Origin: Zygnema cylindricum
Lineage: Eukaryota > Streptophyta > Zygnematophyceae > Zygnematales > Zygnemataceae
Length of the DNA: 40,416 nucleotides
Assembly (NCBI GenBank): GCA_037447655.1
Contig: JBBHKE010000836.1
Span: 436,001-476,416, forward strand
Direction: 5' to 3'
The first letter of the stretch is position 1; every line of letters begins with the position of its first letter. Made by a program: the position numbers and the translations under genes. Positions 22,758 through 34,300 of this stretch are shown one piece after another. A model generated the notes under the pieces. That model was not told where the DNA came from and made no database searches. It saw only the letters and a list, made by a program, of their open reading frames with translations.

Positions 22758-23290
22758 CTAATAAAAGCACAAACAACAAACAAAGTCTAAGCCTGCATCC
22801 ATATCATAAAACAATACAAATCTGAACCACATTGCAGGAATTCGTTCAGAGGAAGTCCTCTGGTTATACTCTCATGTTGAGGAAGCAAAAGATTCTTAGA
22901 CCGACAGAAGTCAACAAGTATTTATATTTTAGTAAAACAGTAGCACATACCGAGAGCATTCATGTACCAGGTTTACATTCCAAATAGCGTAACATAGGAA
23001 AAGGAGAAAGTAGAGTTTCAAATACAGGCTGGCAATATAGAACCGTAGATCACGTTGTTCTGTAACACAATGCCAAATCCCCTTTCTACAGACTTCCTTA
23101 AAATAAAGACTATGAAGGCCGGAGCTTCAGGAACCAAGAATAGTACATTCCGTGGCGTCTATTTCTGGAATAGTATTGCTCGGTGAGCCCCTCCTAAGAT
23201 TATAAACTGACCTTATGACACAGGGAAGAACAAACAGACCTATGCCAAAAAAATAGAGTAAAATCTGGCAAAAGGCAGAAAAAGGAGAAC

Positions 23291-23377
23291 CGAAGAGTCT
23301 GCCGTGAAGGAGAAGTGCCTTGACCTCAATATTGTATGGTGACATCAACAAAATAGCTCTTTGTAGCTGGCTTTCGA
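23291..23377 (-). CDS. Candidate TPR-like exon upstream of the RING/TRAF gene
   Basis: After a good acceptor (TTCTCTTGTGCAG) the minus strand reads ESQLQRAILLMSPYNIEV followed by KALLLHGRL. The spacing of A, L, P-Y-N and the LxxxGR pattern resembles one tetratricopeptide helix pair. A weak donor ends it at 23291. The phase does not join directly to the exon at 22757, so at least one small exon is missing or the donor is different. It would give a TPR-RING-TRAF protein. This is inference, not proof. Confidence 0.4.
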
Positions 23378-24265
23378 CTGCACAAGAGAATTATTCTGGT
23401 AACTAATTTGATAAAGAGCTTGCCCTAACGACAAAACTATGCCATAGTCTACTGTTGACATTAGGCATACCTCATAGGAGATGTCTCTGTAGCTTTAGAA
23501 AAAAAGCAGCATCAACAGAAAAAGAATGCGTCTTCAACATAGCTAAACGTTTACAAACCCGTTGCATTTCCTTGCAAAAAGGACATCTGACAAGTAAGAT
23601 TGCATTACACATGGCATCTCTTCAGAAAATTAACTATAGCTCTGTAGCTGCAGCTTAATTGGCTTCATTAGCTATTTTAAGTGGTTTGACAGTCTAAAGA
23701 TACATAGGCACTTTTGGCGTTGATTCATTTTCAGATCGTACAGATTTAATCAACCTATTGAGTCCAAGATCTTTAACAGGCCTATCTCCTGTCAAGCAGC
23801 GTAAACTGAAGGCCTGGACAGGAATAGTTACTTCAGGCCAAAGCGTCGTGTGTTTCTCACTGTAACCCCGGGTAAAACAGTGCTAAATCGGCAATTTTGA
23901 TGGCCAATTGGAATTACAAAAGGGGAGTAATTAAAGAGGAGGCTTTGGAAAAGACGTCTCACAGTAGGACAGACTGAATAATGACGTATGACCAGAAGGT
24001 GTGCAGGAAAGACTGAATAATGAAGTACATGAGCAAAAAAATGTTCTGTAGAAGGTGTGCAGTGCCGAAGTACATGAAGACCCTACAACTCTACGAAGTC
24101 TGCAAAAAAACACATTTCGCTTCGGGAACAACCCGCCCTTTTCAGTATGCATAAGACAAAGGAGATTACATGACTTGCACCACAATAATTACGTGTTAAC
24201 AGCAAACCAGAGCCAATATTTGAAGCCACGGTACTGAATGTAATTTCTGGTTGGTGGCAAAATAC

Positions 24266-24360
24266 CCTTTCTGATTCACGGCCTCGATGATGGCTTCCTC
24301 TCCCTCTACCTCTCCCGAATGAAAGCGAAGATACATCACCTCAGCCATCGCTAGACGCAT
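24266..24360 (-). CDS. Candidate first exon of the RING/TRAF gene
   Basis: Minus-strand frame beginning MRLAMAEVMYLRF and continuing HSGEVEGEEAIIEAVNQK up to a GTATTT donor at 24265. Its composition and a TPR-like helix pattern suggest coding. The start could be the Met at 24360 or 24348. Its link to the downstream exons is not demonstrated because intermediate exons were not resolved. Confidence 0.35.
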
Positions 24361-24409
24361 GGCGACCAGTATACTGTGTAGGAAAGTCAGAACCGCACTG
24401 ATTGACAAG

Positions 24410-25278
24410 AATCATACGTGTACTTGCACCATCGGGATAAGGACGACTCTGTTAAATGATGCTTTCCACTAAGCCTGACGCAGAAAGCAATCAATGTCGG
24501 CAGGCAAAAAACACAGGAGAAGCTGCAACACGAGATCATACGGAGTCACAATGAAAGCAATCCTAACTCTGCTCCAGCTCCTCAATAAGAGTGAAGATAG
24601 ACTGAGAAGTGACAGTTTCAAATTAGCTCGTCTTTTCTCTTTCTTCACTTTTCTGAATCACAATCTTGATTCTATGGAGGCGTCAATACCCAATCCCTTA
24701 AGAGGTCAAAGTCAACAAGGCTTGTCCGCCATGGCAGTCGTCCACACTCCAAAACCATGTACACAGGAGCGTCACTACGAGAGATATCACAGTTGGTTGT
24801 TCATTTAGTTCGATGAATATCGGACGGTCTCAGAGTGATGCCGTCCAGTGATTATTTCGTACAGTACGTCACGGTTTTGTGTAAGTCGTTTGACCGAAAG
24901 CTGCAGAGAAATCATTGCAACTCGAGACGAATTTGGCGAATTTTTTAATTCATGAGGGAAGGAGTGTTTGACCTGGCCGCTGGAAGACTTTAACAATTGG
25001 TGAATCTGCTATATCTATTCAGGTGTCAGGCAAACGGCACCGACTTTTTCTGCGCTAAAGCTAAGGGTGAACCTCAAACCAGAAAAAAATTGGGGCTTAC
25101 TGGACCCCTTATTTGTTTGTACAATTCCATCCCTTTTTTCCTAAAAAGGGATAAAACATTCTTTATTTAGATTTATCAAGATTCCCCCAAGCTTCTTGGC
25201 GTAAACATTGACCGTCCGATATTTTTCCTTTTCGCATCCGCGATGCAACCGCTCTATCCAGCCAGTTTGTGACTACAG
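24410..25278. other. Intergenic, 5' flank of the RING/TRAF gene
   Basis: A 104-codon plus-strand frame at 24494-24808 has no recognised domain. No other gene or RNA was seen. Confidence 0.45.
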
Positions 25279-25835
25279 TACACCGTCAATCGCTATTAGA
25301 GTAAAGAAATAAACAGCGTAAAAAAAGAATTAGTGTTATTAACACTAATCGGGTAATCTATTTTTTATTTTAAAAATATATATACTAATTAATCACTAAC
25401 TGTAATTTGGGTTGTCCAGAATAATAAATACCCGCCCTTAAAATTTCTACATTAATATGTGTATCCATACACATTCTGACAATTCGTACGCCGTCGCGTT
25501 GTTCACACGGTCGACGGACAAACATATGAGAACGTGATTTTTTTCGACGAGTTTGTATCTCTTTCTTCCAGTGCACATTCACATGTGTGTGCAATAATGT
25601 TAAGTGTCTTTTTATGCCTTTGTAATTCAAAAAGTACCATTTCGTACAGATATATCCTTTCCGTACGCCACACTATTTCCATTGAGGTGTACTTCCATTA
25701 TTAACGCTAATTGAAATGAAACCCTAATTAGAATAATGGAAAAAATAGAATTATCGATTTGTATTTCAGGTTTTTTTTTTTTGAAAAAAGGGCACTGAAT
25801 TGGCCTTATATACTCTAATAGCGATTGACGGTTTA
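25279..25835. mobile_element. Type A MITE copy 2, opposite orientation
   Basis: The 553-bp element at 25281-25833 has the same terminal inverted repeats as the copy at 18573-19103 (one base changed at the right tip) and TA on both sides. The interior aligns with copy 1 in reverse orientation, including the near-palindrome and the CCGTACGCCACACTATTTCC stretch. There is no coding capacity. Confidence 0.87.
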
Positions 25836-26619
25836 CTGTACCATCCTCAAGGAGGACACTACAGTACCGTATCCACAAGCTGAAATTGTACAGCTGGCTC
25901 ACATGGAAAAGTATGATACGTTCCACGATGGACGAGCTATGAAAACCTTACAGGTGGTATAAGCCGAGTGACTTCGCGCAACGTCGATGCAAATCAATCA
26001 AAAGCCACGGGAAAATCTTTGACGGAGGATATCCTTTCATGCTCCCTTTGCCATCCATTGACCATACTGTATGTTGTGTTTAAAACATTGCATCACAATT
26101 CATACAGTGATATAGTACGCACGAGAAACCCGACATTTTAAAACGCTTTTGGAAGTCTTCATTCGTGATTCACAGCGTGTGAACGCAAGCCTACGTAGTA
26201 CCAACCAACATAATCCACGTAGGTGAAAGGTACACCTGATGGAGAATTGGTCAGAATATAAAAGCCATTAAACGTGTCGTACGATTATTGGCACCGCTTG
26301 ATGGAATTGTAATCTAAATAAGTACAAACAAAAATGTACCATCACAATAGCAAAGCAAAGTATGCGTACGGCCCCATGTACTTGTAACTTACCGAACTTA
26401 CTTTGTTTTTTAGCGCGGATCCGGCGGACCCGGATTTCAGGTGTCTCTATGTGTTTACTCGAAATTGTTAGGGTTCTTTCGCATGTGCTAAAGTTACAGT
26501 TATTTCGTGTCGTTTTCCTTCATAACTTAGAAAAAAACGAAAAAATCAGCAGCCGTACCAAAAAAAAAAAATTATCACCGTACAATTTGCATTACCGTGA
26601 AACTTTATACGTACAGTAG
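25836..26619. other. Intergenic, no gene seen
   Basis: No domain or RNA gene was recognised. Short plus-strand frame 26362-26619 has no similarity that I can name. Confidence 0.5.
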
Positions 26620-27720
26620 GATGTCGTCTAGTGCGATGTATTTTGTCGTTTAACGCATTTCGACCCATTTTCGCGTCCTTCCATCACATGATCAAACTTT
26701 ACATCAAATCACCTCGCGAGGTGATTTTAAAAATAGTCCGAAAAGGTGAGCGAATAGACAGATTCTTTCGCACTTGTAGGATGTTTTTCATTTTTTTTGC
26801 GCGGAGAACCAAAAAAAAGCCCCACTGCACATTTCCAGCCTGTGCGTACTGTGGCGTGCTCAGTACGGCAGCCTGTGCGTACTGTGGCGTGCTCAATGCG
26901 GCAGTGTGCTGAAGCCTCCACGTCGACAATGTGGCGTACAGAGATTCCGAAAATTGTCAGCGTGTGGAGAGACGCGTGAAATTGAAGCCGAGTGGAAGTT
27001 TCGCCTCACTTTGTGTACCACTTCATTTGTCACACTGTTTCGTACACGTCTACTTAAGTCTCTTTTTTAAGTTACAAGTTATACGCGTTTACATCCAAAT
27101 GCTCTGAAAGCTGTACGAAGAATCTTCGCTAAAAAACGAAGTAACAAGACTAAGTTTCGGTTACATGCGAAAGTACCCTTACTTAACTCTGTGACTGCCC
27201 GTGACGGCTGTCAACTTGTACAATCTGTCTTGCCGCACCGTAGTTTCGAAACTTTTTGAAGCGTCGCAAGACACATCATAATTTTTGAAACGATTTGGCA
27301 TGTCGCATGTCATTGCGTGACATCGTAGACGCACAGCTTTGCAGCCGTGGCTGTCATGACTTTCCGTCGTAAACCTCTCCTGTCCAGCCACCATGACTTC
27401 GCAGATTTTTCACCTTCGCAAATTTTTCACCTTTACGTGAAATGACACTGCACCATTGAGACCCCTTCAAAAAAAAACCGTACAAGGTGCATGCGGACAA
27501 AAACGAACAGCCCAGTACTTTTTTTGGTCATCAAAAACTTTTGAACAGTGGGTCAAAAAACACAAGACGACAAATTTTTGTACATCCTAGTTCGACGATG
27601 ACGCAAATTGTACTCTACAAATTTGCGATTTCTTCGTATGGTCGCAACTTAAGCAGTACAGCGCTAAGTTTTAAATTAAAACGACATAAAAAAAACCCGT
27701 ACTTAGCGACATGGGGCCTT
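26620..27720. repeat. Diverged direct duplication, unit 1
   Basis: Shares blocks in the same order with 28040-29106. The left block is TTTCGACCC... then AATCACCTCGCGA (near 26706). The right block (27550-27720) has AACACAAGACGACAA, TTCGACGATGACGCAAA, GCGCTAAGTTTTA and AACGACATAAAAAAAACCC. The middle is too diverged to align by eye. No long frame survives. Confidence 0.6.
26838..26903. repeat. 33-bp tandem repeat, two units
   Basis: Units 26838-26870 and 26871-26903 differ at only two positions and begin GCCTGTGCGTACTGTGGCGT. The inverse frames repeat an 11-residue motif, which is an effect of the repeat. Confidence 0.9.
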
Positions 27721-28039
27721 ACCCTTTTCAGACCCTTGAAATGAAAAAATCCATACTGAAAGAAACGCGACAAAATACAACAAATTCTGTACATTGATGG
27801 ACGCAAACGGAAAAAACATAACGAATAGTGGACCTTTCACCGTCGCCTGAATTCGTTTGAAAATTTTGAGAAATTTTCTACAGGTGCGAATACGCATTCT
27901 TATACGTTTTCAAGGTACGTCCCCATGTATTGAAGTATCAACTTTATTATGTAGTTTTCACCCAAAATGCAGTTCCGTACGAGAAAAACTATAGCCGTAC
28001 AATAAAATCAATTCTTTAAAAGTAAAGCAAACATCAAGT

Positions 28040-29106
28040 CGATACTTTTAGTGTACCTCATGTTTGTCGTCATGTTAAGAATTTTGGCATTTTCCTTTTT
28101 TCGACCCCCGAGCAAGAGATTCCTACTCGTCAAAAAACTACATCAGAAATCACCTCGCGACTGGATTTCAGGGAAAGTATCGCCCAAACAGCGAATGAAA
28201 AACGGTCCACGCAAGCGCCACACGAGTGGGAAAAAATTAGGACGAGGGAGAGCACTCGCTATTTTTCTCCCTGTCCGTTACGTGCATGTACGGAAAAGAT
28301 GAGAATGTACGGAAAAAATTGTTTGGGTTTCGAACCTCTACTTTCACTCATAGGGTCCTTGGCAGAATTTTGCGCTGTCATCGCCTCTCCCCTCTCCCTC
28401 TCACACTATCGCTTATTCGTCTCACTTTTTAGAATGAGGCACGACAGTATTGGTATTAAATGAAAGATGTTTAAAAAATAATTCTTTTGACTATCTTTAT
28501 ATATATTTTTATGGCAAGTCGAGTGAGAAAAGTCAGAAAAACAAAATCGGATAGCCATGGCAGAAAGTTCTTAAATTTTGTGACGTCGACGTTGTCACAA
28601 GTGAGCATGGCGTCACAATGTCACAAAACCCTAAACATCTACCATGTTACAAAATGACAAAAAACCAAACGTCTACAAACGCCGTTGTTTTTGTTGGGGT
28701 CACCAATTGTCTAAAGTTTCTTAGTCGTCTTCATCCGCCACAATGTTGTAACTACGTCTACAACCGTCACATTTCAAAGTTCCGATTTCATTTTCGCACA
28801 TTGGGACGCTTTTCAAAGTTGTGCGGAACACCTCACTACAGTCCAAACGTACCCTCAAAAATACTTTGTTATAAAACACATTGCCCCTGTGTTTTAAAGA
28901 AAAGTTTGAAGATGACGTTTTTGGCGTGGCCATGGGTCGAAGAACACAAGACGACAATATGTAGTACATTCTAAATTCGATGATGACGCAAAATGAACTT
29001 TTCCTTTTTTCTATTTTTTTGTACAGTTGAAACTTACGCGGTACGGCGCTAAGTTTTAGAGGAAAACGACAGGAAAAAACCCTTACTCTGGCACATGGAG
29101 ACTCAC
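28040..29106. repeat. Diverged direct duplication, unit 2
   Basis: Second copy of the unit at 26620-27720, offset by about 1.4 kb. Conserved anchors include AAATCACCTCGCGA near 28145, AACACAAGACGACAA near 28943, TTCGATGATGACGCAAAATG and GCGCTAAGTTTTA near 29046. It could be an old non-autonomous transposon pair or a segmental tandem duplication. Confidence 0.6.
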
Positions 29107-29227
29107 CCTAAAAGACAGTCTTGCCAAAACTGAACAATTTGAGTTTCCAACCAATCTAGATTTTAGTGGTGAATATAGAGGCCATTTTAATGATTTGTAT
29201 ACACATATACATAAGCATTTATTGTCT

Positions 29228-30029
<802 letters not shown>

Positions 30030-30240
30030 GATAGGTCCAATAGCCCGATAGTCCCCAAATACTTTATTAAAAGAAGCGCAATAGTCCCCCAAGACTTTAT
30101 TAAAAGAAGCGCGATAGTAAACCATCAGAGTCCATAAAAAAGTGAAGAAACAATACTTTATTAAAAAGCGCAATGGTAAACCATCTGAGTCCATGGGTAC
30201 AAAAAGGGGCGTTAATGCCAAAACTCAAAAACTACCGGAT
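30030..30240 (-). mobile_element. LINE 3' end with tandem poly(A)-signal units
   Basis: On the minus strand the sequence from 30240 reads TTTTGGCATTAACGCC, then CCCATGGACTCAGATGG, then TTTACCATTGCGC, T-run and AATAAAG. It then repeats a unit ending GCGCTTCTTTTAATAAAG at two or three more places down to about 30055. The first part matches the 3' end of the retrotransposon at 4490-4560. It is probably a 5'-truncated copy of the family whose terminal unit has been reiterated. No protein-coding part remains. Confidence 0.65.
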
Positions 30241-31385
30241 AGATAGCGAGGGTCAAGGGCAAGGGGAGAAGGAGAATTGTTGTCTCCAAGGGGGATTTTT
30301 TTCGGGGGGAGAAAATGGAGATATACCAGTTTTTCATTTGGGAGTTCCATTGGAGGGGACATATGCCGGTTCCGGTGCCAGGGGAGTGGTCGGGCTGGGT
30401 GGGCGGTGTACTACCAATGGAGGAATGACAGGTGTTATGACATTGGAAAACACCGAGGGCAGAGGGGGAGGGGGGCAGCGAGAGTAGGGTGTGTGTAATT
30501 TGACACCAAACAAGCAATATCGGTGGCGAAATGGATGTGGGAAACCTTAAGACCTCTAAAGTAAAACATCACAACGGGTACAGTATTAATAATACACAAA
30601 GAAAGCATCAATACAAAAAGAATTAAACTTTGCCGGAATGAAGATTTGTGGATTCGAAGCATACAATAATAATATTCACTGCTCAAAACCTCACATGTAA
30701 TACCTTCTTCCATCAATTTTTTTATTCTGGGACGGACTTTACTGCTTGGGCTAGTTAAAGTCAATTATAAATTTCCAACACCCTTGTTTTTTTCGCCTCT
30801 GCTAAAGATCCACAAGAAAAGCACTCCGGATTCTTTCATTAGATAGTACTAAATCTTTTAGTATTTTAAAGAAACATCGGGCAACTAGACAGCGACTTTC
30901 TTTCTTCATCCCTTCAAGACTTTCCTTGGAGTTCTAAACATTTCTTTTAACGATACACCATTCTAATCCCCTAAGATGAAAATTTCTCCAGGCTGTGACT
31001 ATTTGTGACGCCTAATTAGTACACCTTTCCAAGTGGTTTCTCGACAACTGTCATGAAGATTTAAATGTAAAAAGAGAATCTCTTGAAAGTTGCCGTAACA
31101 ATTAAACCTAACAAGAACAAAGTACTTATTTATAAGACAAAATTCTTATCCGCACCAACAAACCGTCTTGGCATATTGTCATTTCCGAGCTCGGCTTTCC
31201 CTGTTGATGAATTATACCATTTTGAATTGAAAAACAAGAAGCTCCCGGTTTTACAAACGAGGAGAGAAACCCGAAATCGAGCATTATATATTGGTACTAG
31301 GTTAACAATCCACCCCGAGATGAGCTCATCAGCTTACACCAGCTTTTCCTCGATTCAATAATTTCATGAGTCGAATTTTGAACTC
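30241..31385. other. Intergenic, 3' flank of the histidine kinase gene
   Basis: No exon was recognised on either strand. The region next to 31385 presumably carries the kinase 3' untranslated region, but no clear AATAAA was assigned. Confidence 0.45.
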
Positions 31386-34300
31386 TCACGACTTTGTCGT
31401 CTCAGGGAGGCTTCGGCCAAACTGCACAAGTGTTCCTTGAATGGCTCCCAAAAGCTGATCCATGGAGAAAGGCTGCAATTATGGAATGGACAATCAAGTA
31501 CAAACAAATGACTAAGTCAATCCAAGACCGAGGAACATTGCAGGGTTTTTACGTTTTTAAACCTCCACTAAAATAAGCAGCACTTTGCAATTCAAAAAAA
31601 AGGGTTTGTCACTCTTATGAGGCAAGCAACGCCGTAGCCCATGTCACAATAAGATAACTAAGCCCTCTAAAACATAAAATCCTTAAGTGAAGGTGTCATA
31701 AGATAAGAGGTTAGACCAGTTTTGCATTTCGTAAATCAACCAGACTGAGGACAGTGTCTTCTGTATCATATAGAATCCTCACTATTTGAACAGCACTTGG
31801 ACTGAAAGGAAATGCGAGGATTGTCAAGGACAGCGGGATTCACGAATGTAATGAAGGAAATTGTCCAGATTCATTTGTGTTGATTACCGGTCTACGAAAC
31901 AATTAATTCTTATCATGCTTACTTTGGCTATACTAAACCTTGAAGCCACTTTCAACACTAACCAACAAGAAAAATATTAGAATTCTGGCTCAGAATTTGG
32001 TGAAAATAACATAATGAACAACCACTTTCCAAGAACAACAATAGAAAGCAAAGATTTCTGTCAAGTCTGGTACAATCTTGCTTCTAATCAAGGTAAATGA
32101 CAGAAAAAAACTACCTTTACGTCATTAGGTACAGTCACATAACATGTTTGGAACTTGCTAGACAAGTTCCATAAGGCAAACATTAACCTTTCAAGTTCAA
32201 TATTTCAAAATGTTTGACTTTGAAACTTGAATTCTGCAGGTAAAGTCAAGTTTGAAGGAGTATTGAAGCAGTATACAAGTATGTGCTTCAAAAATAGCCC
32301 AGCATCCACCTATGGGATACTGCCCTTTATTTTATTATTATTTTAATGTGTCCCCAAGCGAAATTCCAAAGGGGATAGCAGATAATGACTTGGTGCCTCG
32401 ATTTATCACTGGCAATCAACTTTTATTACATACATTGCCCACCACCATTATACTGTGGGCCACAGTATTTAAAAACAGTATCGTGGGTCAAACTAAATTG
32501 TCGCCCGTACTAATTTTAATCTACACCGTGAATCACTATTAGCAGTAAGGAATAATTTATTTAAAAACTGTTCTAGTATTAATAATTATATCGCAGGTGC
32601 GAAGGTCGTGGATGATTGTGAACCACAAGTTAAGAAAAAAACAGTTACTATTGACAATGCTATTTTGTGTTCAGTGGGCGGGACCAAATTAATGTTGGTG
32701 TAGCATGACCCATGTGGTCAAAATAGTGTCATTTCAAAATAAAGTCATTCTGTTTGCTTTTGCGATGTCAAAGAAACAACTCGATGCATACATAAATTAT
32801 GTGGTTTATGCAATTCATAATGTTGCAAACACAAGCATACACTACACTGAGGCTTTTATATGTGGATTTCTCTGTGGCTAGTACATATTTTTGATTAAAT
32901 AAATTGCTGTGGTTTGAACGGCAGTGCTGCACATAACCCATCAATTTCCATGAAGTACCCTAATGTTTCCAGGGTCACGTACTTCAGTGGAAAGCTTCAA
33001 AATTACATTAGCGCATAAATTAAGTGGGCCACACGATTTATTTACCCTGACTAATTTTGAACCCACAATCGTGGTGATAAGATGTGTATAAACAGGGTCA
33101 ATAAACTAGGAAGAATTCCAAACAAAAGGCACTTGAATATTTAAGATGCGTATATTGTACATATTTTATGGCAGTTACACGTTGTGCTACAAATTGCATG
33201 TTTACAGTGAAGCTCGAAAACCATTTTCATTATGTCATTTACAGGTAGAGAATTTCTTCAAACAGAGTCCGTTCGAAGTAGTTTGGTCAAATAACAAACA
33301 GCAAAGGTAAATACAGTTTCGAGCCTTGCAGTTATGTAATTTCAGGTAAGAAAGCTCACCTTAGAGAGATATGCATCCATGCCTGCTGTTAGACACTTTT
33401 CCCGGAAAGTGTCGGCAGCATGAGCTGTCAATCCTGTAAACAAAATATTAGAGTGACATTAGAGCCACATTAGCCTGATATTGAACTCAAAGCTTGAAGC
33501 AAGGTACATACATCTCAAGTACAAACAAAGAACAGCGACGTGACACACCATAAACCTGTAATCACTTTATGCAGAAGTTAGCAAGAGAAGCGATCAGGAA
33601 TTCTTTTAAACCCAATCATTTTTTTTTAAGGAAAGTAAAGTACAGTTGATTTCTGCAGTATGACAAAATCAGACAAAGGGGATGAGGCAAAATTGACAAC
33701 GGCAATTGAAAACAAGCTCACCAATCACAGGAAGATGAGGCAAGTTCTCATCCCTTTCCTTCTTCCGAATAGCTTTAACTGTTTCAATCCCATCCATAAC
33801 TGGCATCTGTACCAGCCCACATTTTGAACTAGAGATTATTCAACAAGACCTTCAATACGCTGCATGTGAATCCTTCACTGCAGCTCTCTTATCTCTCAAT
33901 TCAACTACATCTTTTCATGCAAATCTCATCATTCCATTCAACTGTCTAATCATTTCCGTTCAGTTTTCTTATTAAATCATTCGCCCTTCCATCCTTTCCA
34001 TTCATCCTTTCATCCTTTCCATTCATCCTATCATCCTTTCCATTCAGCTGTAAGTCAAGGTTTAAGTCTGGCACCTGCACATCCAATAGCAGGAGAATGT
34101 ATAGTCCAGGAAGCTCCTCCAGCTTTTGCAGTACTTGGGCTCCATCTCCCACGGCATCCACTTCAAGTCCTCTCTTTCGCAGATAGCGACAAGCTACCAT
34201 TTGGTTAACCGGTGAGTCATCGGCCAATAGGAAGCGAGTTTCTGACGTCTTCCCACTGTGAGAAGGAACAGGAAGCGACAATGCCCTTTGTGGGTTCTCT

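Noticed and set aside
31394-31576. Plus-strand 60-codon frame with gene-like composition and an acceptor-like CTCAG start
   Set aside because: It overlaps, antisense, the last receiver exon of the kinase (31386-31472), which joins in phase and completes the domain. The plus frame is a shadow.
33946-34074. Continuation of the kinase frame with an MNGKD heptad repeat as the protein C-terminus
   Set aside because: A donor after LLLLDVQ at 34075 and the exon MPVMDG at 33806 give the canonical receiver sequence. The repeat is intronic.
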